Program-made: the position numbers and the translations under genes
DNA from: Gemmatimonadaceae bacterium
GTDB taxonomy: Bacteria; Gemmatimonadota; Gemmatimonadetes; Gemmatimonadales; Gemmatimonadaceae
Assembly (NCBI GenBank): GCA_025934775.1
Contig: JAICWO010000002.1
Coordinates: forward strand, 278,763-342,762
DNA length: 64,000 nucleotides
Direction: 5' to 3'
The notes under the pieces: generated by a model
Database searches by the model: none
Told to the model about the DNA's origin: nothing
What the model saw: the letters and a program-made list of their open reading frames with translations, nothing else
In this document: positions 50,626-59,700 of the stretch, one piece after another
Layout of the letters: every line of letters starts with the position of its first letter
How positions within the stretch are numbered: the first letter of the stretch is position 1

Positions 50626-53199
50626 TTACTGCTTCGCCAGCGCGTCAACCAACCGCGACAGGATCGCCGCGTTCGCCGTGCTGATCGCCTTGCCGCTCTG
50701 CGCCGACAGCTCGTTCTGGAACGGATCGTAGTCGCTGTGCTGCAGCTTGACGCACAGCGAATTCTGAATCCCCTTGTTCGAGATGAAGCGCTCGACCAAT
50801 GAGCAGACGCTGGCTTGCGTCACCGAAACGGTGAACGTCGCCGTCGCCGACGCGCCGTTGCCCGCGACGTCGGTCGCGCTCGCCGTGAACGTGTTCACGC
50901 CCAACGCAAAGTCGTACGCGTTGCCGCCCACGTTCGCGCAGCTCTTCGTGTCGATGCCGGATAGCGCGTCGCTCGCCGAGCAGGTGATCGCGACCGTCTG
51001 GTCGACGGTGTAGGCGCCCGCGTTGCCGCTGTAGCTGACCGTCGGCGGGGTGCCGTCGCGCTTCACCGTCACCGAGGCCTGGCCCGCGACACCGCTGTTG
51101 TTCTTCGCCGAGCACGTGTACGTCGTGCCGTTCAGCGGCGAGTCGGTCGTGATGGTCGTGAGGTCGCAGCCAACCTTCGAGCCCGCGGCGATGTCGGACT
51201 CCGGATCCGTCACCGACCACGTGATCGTTGGCGTGCCGTGGTACCACTGGTCCCCGCCCTGCGTCCCGCTCACCGTGGGCACGATGACCGGCGGCGTCGG
51301 ATCCTTCGCCATCACAGACGTGTGCGCCGAGGTGCTCGCGCCGCCGTCCTTGTCGGTCACGGTGTACGTGATCGTGTAGCTGCCGAACTTCGCGAACGTG
51401 TGTGCGGCCGAGAAGCTCGTCGTCGTCGTCGAGACGGTCTGCAACGCCGATCCGTCGCCCCAGTTGATGCTCACGGACCACGGCGCATCGTGCACGCCCG
51501 GATCGGCGAACGCACCCGTCAACGTGTACGCATCGCCCATGTTGATCGTGCCCGGGGCGCTCGTCGCGGTGTTCGTCGGCGCGACGTTCGCCACCGTCAC
51601 CGACGTGCTCGCGCTCACCGTGCCGCCCTTGCCGTCGTCCACCGTCACGCTCACGTGCTGCGTGCCGTTGTCGGGGTACGTGAGGGTCACCGTCGGAACC
51701 GTCGTCGTCGAATCGGCGACGCCGTCGCCGTTGATGTCCCAGTTGTACGTGAGCGCGTCGTTGTCCGGATCGGCGGCCGTCACGGTGACCGCGACCGGCG
51801 TGCCTTCCGTCGTGTTGAACGCGCCGCTGAACGACGCCGTCGGCGGCTGGTTCGTCTGAATCGTGATCGTCGCATCGGCGAAGCCGGTGAGGTTGCCCGG
51901 ATCCTTCACCGTCACGCGAATCGTCGACGTGGTGGTCAACGTGGTCGTGAACGTCGCGCTGGTCTCATTCGGCTGCACGATGCCGTTCACGCGCCACTCG
52001 TACGTGAGCGTGTTGAGCGCGTTGTCGGCGTCCTGCGCCGTCGCCGTGAACGTGAACGTGCTGCCCACCGCGCCAACACCGGCGATCGGCGAGATCGCAA
52101 CCGTCGGCGCGGACTCGCACGCGTCGCCCACACCGTTGCCGTTCGCGTCTGCCTGATCCGGGTTCGAAACCGTGGGACAGTTGTCCGATGCGTCCGGCAC
52201 GCCGTCGCCGTCCTGGTCCGCCACCGCGACCGACACGACCAGGAAATCAGGACGCATCGTGCCGCCGGAGCAGCTGCCGGGGTAGGTGGAGAACGGAATG
52301 TCGCAGATCGTCGCGACGGTCGTGAACGATCCGATGTTGCCGAAGAGGCTGTGCGCGCTCTGATGGAAATTGCTCAAGCTCGCGTCCGTCGAGCCCTGCA
52401 TCGTCGCGTGGCCCGGATCGGTGATGTGCACGAGATCGTAGCCGCCGCCGTTCGCGATGTAGGTCACGCCCGCGTACGGGGCGACCGTCGGCAGCCAGTT
52501 CGCCGGCGACACCGACGTCGACGACAGCAGGCCCGTCGACGAGCCGCCGAGGATCCAGTTCGTCGAGCCCGTGAGCACCGTGCATGGGCCGGTGCCGAGC
52601 GCGAACGTATTACAATGCTCATAATGCACGCCGGTGAGCGCGATGCGGCCCGTGGTCGCCTTGCCCCAGACGTTCTTCGACTGGATGATCCCGGTGATGC
52701 CGCCGGCCGCGTCCGGGATGTAGATCATCGCGAACTGCTGGAAATCGGCGACGGTCGCCGCTTCCCACTGCGCGTCGTTCCAGAACGTGACGGTGACGCC
52801 GGGAACGATCGTCGGCAGTACGGAGCAGACCGACGACGTGGAGTAGCACAGTACCTTCTTGTTCGTGCCCGGCACGAAGTCGCGCAGCGCGCCTTTGGCC
52901 TGGTCGAGCCAACTGCCCTTCGCGCGCGCGATGATCACGTCGGCCGAGTCCAGATACGGCGTGTGATCCATGTCGTTCCATTCGGCGACGGTGAACTGCG
53001 CGCCGGAGGGCGTCGAGACGATACCACCTTGGATCTGAACGTTCTCGGCGGCGCCGGCCGTCGTGCGCGGCGCGGTGCTGTCGCTACACGCGACGAGGGC
53101 GACGGCGGCGGCCGTCCAAGCGGCCAGCCGGCTCAGACGGCGCAGGCGAGCAGCCGTCGTTGGCGTCCGCGCGATATCGCGCGGACTTGGGGTTCGCAT
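50626..53199 (-). CDS. Large surface lipoprotein with thrombospondin-type-3 and PKD repeats
   Basis: 857 residues. Lipobox VALVAC (about C38). The first part (about 60-330) is a unique domain (FTVAEWNDMDHTPYLDSADVIIARAKGSWLD, GGYDLVHITDPGHATMQGST). A thrombospondin type 3 calcium-binding stretch follows (DQDGDGVPDASDNCP and DANGNGVGDAC), then three PKD-like beta domains (TFTATAQDADN, VTVTAADPDNDALTYNWDINGDG, FADPGVHDAPWSVSINWGDGS) and an Ig-like repeat with CSASDALSG. It probably acts in adhesion or as a surface scaffold. Cysteine pairs in the unique domain suggest disulfides. Terminated by the hairpin at 50571. Confidence 0.85.
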   Translation of the reverse strand: MRTPSPRDIARTPTTAARLRRLSRLAAWTAAAVALVACSDSTAPRTTAGAAENVQIQGGIVSTPSGAQFTVAEWNDMDHTPYLDSADVIIARAKGSWLDQAKGALRDFVPGTNKKVLCYSTSSVCSVLPTIVPGVTVTFWNDAQWEAATVADFQQFAMIYIPDAAGGITGIIQSKNVWGKATTGRIALTGVHYEHCNTFALGTGPCTVLTGSTNWILGGSSTGLLSSTSVSPANWLPTVAPYAGVTYIANGGGYDLVHITDPGHATMQGSTDASLSNFHQSAHSLFGNIGSFTTVATICDIPFSTYPGSCSGGTMRPDFLVVSVAVADQDGDGVPDASDNCPTVSNPDQADANGNGVGDACESAPTVAISPIAGVGAVGSTFTFTATAQDADNALNTLTYEWRVNGIVQPNETSATFTTTLTTTSTIRVTVKDPGNLTGFADATITIQTNQPPTASFSGAFNTTEGTPVAVTVTAADPDNDALTYNWDINGDGVADSTTTVPTVTLTYPDNGTQHVSVTVDDGKGGTVSASTSVTVANVAPTNTATSAPGTINMGDAYTLTGAFADPGVHDAPWSVSINWGDGSALQTVSTTTTSFSAAHTFAKFGSYTITYTVTDKDGGASTSAHTSVMAKDPTPPVIVPTVSGTQGGDQWYHGTPTITWSVTDPESDIAAGSKVGCDLTTITTDSPLNGTTYTCSAKNNSGVAGQASVTVKRDGTPPTVSYSGNAGAYTVDQTVAITCSASDALSGIDTKSCANVGGNAYDFALGVNTFTASATDVAGNGASATATFTVSVTQASVCSLVERFISNKGIQNSLCVKLQHSDYDPFQNELSAQSGKAISTANAAILSRLVDALAKQ

Positions 53200-53318
53200 T
53201 ATGTGTGTACTCCGGTCGAGGAGAGAAGGGCGGGAGCGCGGATATTGCGCCGCGCCGATTCTAACGTTTTCCGCCTCGAGCCGAATGGGCAGAAATGCCC
53301 ACGATCACGGTTTGACGA

Positions 53319-53882
53319 TCACCCTTTAAAGATTCGTGATGCGACGCCGGCACGCGCGCGAACGCCGAGCTTGCGCAACACGCGCTCGGTATGGTGATGC
53401 ACCGTGCGCACGCTGAGCTGCAGCCGGTCGGCGATGTGCTGATTCGAGTCGCCTTCGGCGATCAGGTGCGCGATCTCGACCTCGCGCGGCGTCAACTTGA
53501 ATGAGGTCGCGAGATCCGCCGGTGCCTTCGGCCCCGCCGTGAATCGGATGGTGACGACGACCGTCGGCTCGTGGGCGAACAGACCCGCCGGCAGCAGCGA
53601 CGCGGCGAGCTGGTACCGGCCCGACGGCATGTCGATCGCCTGGTTTGCCGAACCGTCGCCGGGTGCGGCGTTCATCGGATCGCGACCCGCGGCACCGAGG
53701 ACGCGCGCCATCACCGCGGCCTCGCTTACGGCGCGGCCGATATGAGAATTCCCTAAACGAGCCTGTCCGAGATCGGGACTTTCATGGAGCAGCGTCCCCT
53801 GGCAGGTGAAGATGGCACATCCGGTGGCAACGTCGTCGACCACACGCAGCAGCGCCGCGGCGTATGCGTCCAAATCCGGCAT
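53319..53882 (-). CDS. LuxR-type HTH transcriptional regulator
   Basis: 187 residues. The C-terminal LuxR helix-turn-helix is clear: LTPREVEIAHLIAEGDSNQHIADRL followed by VRTVHHHTERVLRKLGVRARA (about 130-180). The N-terminal part (about 1-120) resembles a PAS-like sensor (VVDDVATGCAIFTCQGTLLHESPDL) rather than a receiver; there is no phospho-acceptor pattern. It is divergent from blaI-M56 and lies upstream of the PKD lipoprotein gene, either of which it could control. Confidence 0.88.
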   Translation of the reverse strand: MPDLDAYAAALLRVVDDVATGCAIFTCQGTLLHESPDLGQARLGNSHIGRAVSEAAVMARVLGAAGRDPMNAAPGDGSANQAIDMPSGRYQLAASLLPAGLFAHEPTVVVTIRFTAGPKAPADLATSFKLTPREVEIAHLIAEGDSNQHIADRLQLSVRTVHHHTERVLRKLGVRARAGVASRIFKG

Positions 53883-54023
53883 CGGATTGTTTCAACTGGT
53901 CGATTGGGGCGCCGCATGTGCCGCGGCGGGGGAGGGAACCGCGCCACCAAACTAACGTTCCCGGACCGTTTGCGCGAGGACGGGAATGCGCCAGGTACGG
54001 CGCTCGCCGTCTCGGACGGCTAT

Positions 54024-54083
54024 CTACGGAAAAAGCAGTTGACAAGTCCGCACGCGGCATCTATTCTACGGAATCTTCCGTAG
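54024..54083 (+). promoter_or_regulatory. Promoter and operator of the blaI-M56 operon
   Basis: TTGACA (54039-54044), a 17-bp spacer and TATTCT (54062-54067) form a near-consensus promoter. A perfect 18-bp palindrome CTACGGAATCTTCCGTAG (54066-54083) overlaps the end of the -10 and the start site, and a half-site CTACGGAA lies upstream of the -35 at 54024-54031. BlaI/MecI-type repressors bind such dyads, so autorepression is likely; the half-site could allow a second dimer. Confidence 0.7.
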
Positions 54084-54097
54084 CCATCGCCAGCCGC

Positions 54098-54132
54098 CAA
54101 TCTCCAATCTCCAATCTCCAACCTCCAGCCTC
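54098..54132. repeat. Array of 7-bp CAATCTC words in the blaI leader
   Basis: Five heptamers (CAATCTC three times, CAACCTC, CAGCCTC) run up to 5 bp before the blaI start and leave no room for a Shine-Dalgarno. One arm only; no inverted partner is seen nearby. Confidence 0.8.
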
Positions 54133-54137
54133 CGCGC

Positions 54138-54518
54138 ATGTCCGACATCTATTTTCCCCCGCGCGAGCTCGCCGTCATGAGCATCCTCTGGCGACTCGGC
54201 TCCGCCACCGTCTCCGACGTCCGCGACGCGCTCGAGGAGGGTGAGGAGTTGGCGTATACGTCGGTCCTCTCGGCGCTGCAAACCCTCGAGGAGAAAGGCT
54301 TCGTGCGCCACGAAGCTGAGGGGCGCGCGTACCGCTATTTCCCGACCATCGAGGCCGAACGCGCCGGCGGCAGCGCCCTCGCTCGCGTGCGCGACGCCAT
54401 CTTCAACGGCTCCGTCGAGCGCATGTTCGCCCAGATGGTCGCCGACAAAAAGCTGAGCCGCAAAGAGCTGCAGACAATGCGCGAGCTCATCGCCAAGCGG
54501 CTGGGAGAGAAGCCATGA
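54138..54518 (+). CDS. blaI: BlaI/MecI/CopY-family transcriptional repressor
   Basis: 126 residues, the usual size. The winged-helix domain (about 8-75) starts PPRELAVMSILWRLGSATVSDVRDALE, continues YTSVLSALQTLEEKGFVRHEAEGRAYRYFPTI, and a C-terminal dimerisation helix follows (ADKKLSRKELQTMRELIAKRLG). Such repressors are inactivated by proteolysis after an M56 sensor protease detects its signal; the protease gene follows with a 4-bp overlap. It should bind the dyad at 54066-54083 and repress its own operon. Confidence 0.95.
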   Translation: MSDIYFPPRELAVMSILWRLGSATVSDVRDALEEGEELAYTSVLSALQTLEEKGFVRHEAEGRAYRYFPTIEAERAGGSALARVRDAIFNGSVERMFAQMVADKKLSRKELQTMRELIAKRLGEKP

Positions 54519-55891
54519 TCGCCTGGATGTTGTACACCGTGCTCGTGAGCGCATGCCTCCTCGTGGCCGCGTCGGCCGCCGAGTGGCTGCTCCGGCTGCG
54601 CCGCACGCCCGTTCGCATCATATGGATAGCGGCCGCGCTGTCGTGTGCGATCTTCGCGCTCGCGGCGCGCTTTCGTACGCCCGAACCGCCGCGCGCCGGC
54701 GCGACGACGGTCGATCCGTCGACGCTCCTGCTATTGCAGTCCGGGATGCAGCGCGTCGCCCGCTCCGTGCCGCCGTCGACCGACCGCCTGATCGCGGCGC
54801 TCTGGGCGGTCACCGCGCTCGCCGTGGTGCTGTCGTTCGCGGTCGCGTACCTGCGCGTGCGCCGCGCGCGCATCCGCTGGCCCATGGTCGAGCTCCATGG
54901 CAGCCGCGTGCGCGTATCGCCGGTGCTTGGCCCGATCGTGATCGGCGTCGCGCGGCCGGAGATCATCATTCCGCGGTGGCTCGTCGATCGCACGCTGGAG
55001 GAGCAGCGGCTCGTCGTCGAGCACGAAGCCGCGCACGTCGACGCGCGCGATCCGCTGCTGCTGGTCGCGGGCTGCGTGCTCGCCGCATTGATGCCGTGGA
55101 ACCCCGTGCTCTGGATCATGCTGTCGCGCCTCCGCCTCGCGATCGAGCTCGATTGCGACGCGCGCGTGCTGCGCCGCGGCCGGTCGCCGCGCCTCTACGG
55201 CATGCTGCTCATCGACGTCGCCGAGCGCGCGCGGCCGCTCCGGTTCGCCGCGCTCGCGCTCTCGGATGCCGCTTCACAACTTCAAAAGAGGATTCTTGCT
55301 ATGGAATCGCGTCGCATCACACACCCGTTCGCCCGGGGCGCCGGCGTCATCCTGGTCGGGCTCGCCGGCCTGCTCGCCGCGTGCGAGGCCACGGTCCCGA
55401 CGGCCGCGGACATCCAGCACATGGACGCGTCATCGGCCGAGCGGAGCGCGAAGGGTCTCATGTTGGCGGACACCGCCGAGATCTGGCTGGTGGATGGCAA
55501 GGTCACGAGCGCCGCGGCCGCGAAGGGGATTCCAGCCGACAGCATCGCGACGATCAACGTGACCGGCTTGGCCGGCACGCGCACGATCACGATGCACGTG
55601 AACACGATAGGGCACGCGGACGACGCGGCGCGCACGAACGAGCGAACGCCGACCCTGGTTTTCCAACCGCATCCCGGCGACAGCATCCGTACGGGGGCGA
55701 TCGTCGTGCGCGGGTCGGCGCAGGACGAGCCGTTGCTCATCATCGACGGCAAGCGCGCGGCATTCTCGGCGCTCAAGACGCTCGATCGGGCCAAGATCGA
55801 CAATGTCGAAGTCCTCAAGGGCGCGGCCGCGATCGCGGAGTACGGCGCGGCCGCGGATCACGGCGTCGTCGTGGTACGGACGAAGTCCTGA
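54515..55891 (+). CDS. M56 (BlaR1-like) membrane protease with TonB-plug-like C-terminal domain
   Basis: 458 residues, coupled to blaI by ATGA. Membrane helices at about 4-22, 35-52, 90-112 and 185-200 surround the zinc site HEAAH (VVEHEAAHVDARDP, residues about 168-172) with RLRLAIELDCDARVLR, the conserved M56 helix. After a further hydrophobic helix with a lipobox-like AAC comes a periplasmic tail. It has a segment LVDGKVTSAAAAKGIP and ends LLIIDGKRAA ... VEVLKGAAAIAEYGAAADHGVVVVRTKS, which looks like the plug of SusC/TonB-dependent receptors. No penicillin-binding sensor domain is present, so the signal is not obviously a beta-lactam. Confidence 0.9.
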   Translation: MIAWMLYTVLVSACLLVAASAAEWLLRLRRTPVRIIWIAAALSCAIFALAARFRTPEPPRAGATTVDPSTLLLLQSGMQRVARSVPPSTDRLIAALWAVTALAVVLSFAVAYLRVRRARIRWPMVELHGSRVRVSPVLGPIVIGVARPEIIIPRWLVDRTLEEQRLVVEHEAAHVDARDPLLLVAGCVLAALMPWNPVLWIMLSRLRLAIELDCDARVLRRGRSPRLYGMLLIDVAERARPLRFAALALSDAASQLQKRILAMESRRITHPFARGAGVILVGLAGLLAACEATVPTAADIQHMDASSAERSAKGLMLADTAEIWLVDGKVTSAAAAKGIPADSIATINVTGLAGTRTITMHVNTIGHADDAARTNERTPTLVFQPHPGDSIRTGAIVVRGSAQDEPLLIIDGKRAAFSALKTLDRAKIDNVEVLKGAAAIAEYGAAADHGVVVVRTKS

Positions 55892-55894
55892 CGC

Positions 55895-56359
55895 TCACAC
55901 CGCCGCGGCGGCGACGTCGGCCGTGCAGTTCGGACACTTCGTCGCCGCGAGCGGGATCGGCAGCGTACACTTGGGGCACGGCTTCGTGCTTGGCGAGGCG
56001 GGCGCGGGCTGCGCGTAGAGCTTGGAGACGATGCGCACCGCGATGAACACCGCCGCCGCGACGATGAGGAAGGCGATGATGTTGTTGACGAACGTGCCGT
56101 AGTTCAGCGTCACGGCGCCATTCGCCTTCGCGATGGCGGGCGTCGCGTATACCTCGTACCCCTTGGGATGCGCGCCGTCTTTGAGCACGATCATGAGGCT
56201 CGAAAAGTCGATCTTGCCGAGCAGCAGCCCGATGGGCGGCATGATGATGTCGTCGACGAGCGACTTCACGATCGTGCCGAACGCGCCGCCGATCACCACG
56301 GCCACGGCGAGATCGAGCACGTTCCCGCGCATGATGAACGCCTTGAAGTCCTTCCACAT
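55895..56359 (-). CDS. mscL: Large-conductance mechanosensitive channel with zinc-ribbon tail
   Basis: 154 residues. Typical MscL: FIMRGNVLDLAVAVVIGGAFGTIVKSLVDDIIMPPIG (TM1 with pore lining), periplasmic loop, then YGTFVNNIIAFLIVAAAVFIAVRIVSKL (TM2). It opens under membrane tension to release solutes during hypo-osmotic shock. Instead of the usual short helical bundle, the cytoplasmic C-terminus carries a CxxC...CxxC zinc ribbon (CPKCTLPIPLAATKCPNC). ATG 56359 is chosen by family N-terminus. Convergent with the M56 gene, 3 bp apart. Confidence 0.95.
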   Translation of the reverse strand: MWKDFKAFIMRGNVLDLAVAVVIGGAFGTIVKSLVDDIIMPPIGLLLGKIDFSSLMIVLKDGAHPKGYEVYATPAIAKANGAVTLNYGTFVNNIIAFLIVAAAVFIAVRIVSKLYAQPAPASPSTKPCPKCTLPIPLAATKCPNCTADVAAAAV

Positions 56360-56462
56360 CGGATCGGCCCTCCGGGTTCGAGTGCGTGTTACTGTGAGCG
56401 AATATACGCGGGCTGCGCCGTCCGGCCATCGGCTACAGATGAACGCGCGAGGTTGGTATGGC

Positions 56463-56616
56463 GCGCCGAATCGGCTTGGATTGGGGGGAGAACTACAATA
56501 GAACTGAAAAAGGCCGAATTGAACGAAAAGACGGCTCAATGCCTTTTCTCATTCGCTCATTCCGGCCGTGTTTCGCGTCATTGTAGTACCTCCCAATCCA
56601 ACCCACCTCGGCGCCG
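56463..56616. mobile_element. Palindromic intergenic element B (GCGCCGA...TTGGATTGGG ends)
   Basis: The left end (GCGCCGAATCGGCTTGGATT, then GGGGGGAGAACTACAAT) and the right end (reverse complement GGCGCCGAGGTGGGTTGGATT, then GGGAGGTACTACAAT) match over about 40 bp. Inside, AAAGGCCGAATTGAACGAA pairs loosely with ACGGCCGGAATGAGCGAA. The ends are shared with elements A and C. It occupies the mscL-M14 spacer; nothing else is recognisable in the 379-bp gap except possible promoters. Confidence 0.7.
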
Positions 56617-56738
56617 CGATCCCACCCGGCGCCGCGATGTCCGAACAAACTGGCGCGCGCCCGCTCCGGCGACCAGTTTTTCGCATCCCTTTCTCCGGCT
56701 GAGTGCTCGCCGGCCCGTCCCTCCATCGAGGTTGCGTC

Positions 56739-59700
56739 ATGCGGCGTCTTTCCGCGCTCCTCTCGCTCGTCTCCGTTCTCTCGCTCGTCCCGGCGCTCGG
56801 CGCGCAGGAATTGGCCACGGCCAAACCCGGCCGCGATGCCACGCAGCCGGTCGACGAGGCATACACGAAGAAGATTCTCGAGTACACGACCGAGAAGTTC
56901 TTCCTCTCGCCGCTCGTCGACTACATGCCGGCCGCGAAGGGCATCCCGACGCCCGCGGCGGTGCTCGGCGACATCGCCGGGAATCCCAACTCGCTGCCGC
57001 ACTCGAAGGAGGTCTACGAGTACATGCGGCTCCTCGCGAAGTCGACGCCGCGCGTACGCGTGTTCTCGATCGGCACGACCGAAGAAGGGCGCGAGATGAT
57101 CGCCGTGGCGGTGGCGAGCGACGAGATCATGAAGAAGCTCGACGCCAACAAGGCGGCACTCGCCAAGCTCGGCGATCCGCGGACGATCGGCATGAACGAC
57201 GCGGCGGCGGACCAGATCGCCCAAAGCGCGGCGCCCGTCTACTACATCACCGGCACGATTCACTCGACCGAGTCCGGCGCGCCGACGGCGCTGATGGAGC
57301 TCGCGTACCGCCTCGCGGTCGATGAGAGTCCCTATATAAAGAACATTCGCGATCACGTGATCACGCTCATCACGCCGATCGTCGAGGTCGACGGACGCGA
57401 TCGCGAGGCGGACCTGGTGAACTATCACCTGAAGCACCCCGAGCAGGTGATGCCGAGCCTGATCTACTGGGGCCACTACGTGGCGCACGACAACAACCGC
57501 GACGCGATGGGCGCCACGCTCAAGCTCACGCAGAACGTGATCAACACGGATGTGGAATGGCACGCGCAGGTGCTGCACGATCTCCACGAGTCCGAGCCGT
57601 TCCTGTACGACAACACCGTGGGCGACGGCCCGTACAACGCGTGGATCGACCCGCTGCTCGCCAACGAGTGGCAGATGATCGGCTGGAACAACGTGCAGGA
57701 GATGACGCGGTTCAACATGCCCGGCGTGTACGCGCACGGCGACTTCGACACCTGGTCGCCGGGGTATCTGATGTTCATCGCCGCGATGCACAACGGGATC
57801 AGCCGGTTGTACGAAACGTTCGGCAACGGCGGCTCGCCCGAGGTGCAGGACCGCACGCTGTCGCCGTCGCAGACGGAGCGGACGTGGTATCGCCAGAACC
57901 CGCCGCTCGCCCACGTGAAGTGGGACATGCGCGACAACAACAATTATGAGGAAACTGGTCTACTCGTTTCGTTATCATACGTCGCGAACAACCGCGTGCA
58001 GCTCCTGCGCAACTTCTACGAGAAGAGCAAGCGCTCGATCGCCAAGGCGACGACCGAAGGCCCGGCGGCCTACGTGCTACCGGCCAACGATCCGCGCCCG
58101 GGCGCGCAGGCGGAGTTGCTGCGCGTGCTGCAGCGGCAGCACGTCGAGATCAGCCGCGCGAAGGAGGCGTTCACGCTCAGCGTACCGCGGAAGGTGATCG
58201 CTACTGGTCGCGGCGGCCGCGGACGCGGTGCCGCCCCAGTGGAGCAAGCCGGTACGCCGTCGACCACGGACCGTGCACCGCGGACCACGGACGAGCAGTT
58301 CCCGGCCGGCAGCTACATCATTCGCATGGACCAGCCCTACTCGCGCATCGCGGACGCGATCCTCGACTACCAGTACTGGAGCCCGAGCGATCCGCAGAAA
58401 AGCCCGTACGACGACACCGGCTGGACGTTCCCCGAAGGGTTCGCGGTCAAGTGCGTGCGCACGACCGATGCGAAGGTGCTGAGCGTGCCCGTCGAAGCGG
58501 TGCTGGGCGACGTGACGCCCAAGGGCGGCGTGGTCGGGAGCGGGAGCACGTATCTCGTCAACCACAACGGCGACAATGCGCTGATCACGCTTCGCTACAA
58601 GTTGAAGGACGCGAATTTCCAGATTGCTGAAGACCCGTTCGACGCCGCGGGGCGCCACTACGACCGCGGCTCGTTCATCATCACCGGCGTCGCGCAGGAT
58701 GCGCTCGATCACGAAGCCAAGCTCCTCGGCGTCGACGTGGCGGCGGTCACGAGCGCGCCAAACGTGAAGACGCACCCGGGGCGCGCGGCGCGCGTGGCGA
58801 TTCTGCACACGTGGAGCGGCACGCAGACGGAAGGCTGGTGGCGCCAGGGCTTCGACTTCAACCAGGTGCCGTACGATTACATCAGCATCCAGGACGTGCA
58901 GAAGATCGCCGATCTGAACGCGAAGTACGACGTGATCGTGTTCCCGCCGGCGGGCGGCAGCGGCAAGTCGATCATCGAGGGGATGCCGATGTGGCGCAAC
59001 CCGATGCCGTGGAAGAACACGCCGGAGACGCCGAACATCGGCACGTGGGCGCAGACGGACGACATCCGCCCGGGGCTGGGCTACGACGGTCTCGAGCACC
59101 TTCAGAATTTCGTGAAGAAGGGCGGCGTGTTGATCACGAGCACCAACACCGCCGAGTTCGCGATCGATTATGGGTTCACGAATGGCGTGAGCTCGAGCAC
59201 CGCGCGCCGGCTCGAGGTGGACGGCACGCTGCTCCGCGCGAAGATCGTGGACGACGCGAGTCCGCTGGTGTACGGCGTGCCCGACAACCTCGCGGTGTTC
59301 ACGAAGAACGGACAGGCGCTGAGCGTGAGTTACATGGCGGGGGGTGGGCGCGGGTTCGCGGGCGGCGGCGGTGGACGGGGCGGCGCGGGTGGCGGCGCGA
59401 GCCGCGCGACGGGTCGTGGGACGCCGGACGATCCGGACGTGCCGCAGGGGCGGCCGGCGTCGATGGAGCAGGGGGAATTCGCCGCGCCGGAGCGTCCGCG
59501 CGGCACGCCGTGGCAGCCGGCGGAGCCGACGGAAGATCAGATGCGGAATCCGCTCAACATCATCCCGGTGGGTCAGCGGCCGCGGGTGGCGCTGCGGTAT
59601 GCGGATCAGCGGGATCTGTTCGTGTCAGGGCTGTTCGATGGCGGCTCTGACCTGGCGCAGCGACCGGTGGTGGTTGATGATCCTCTGGATAAAGGACATG

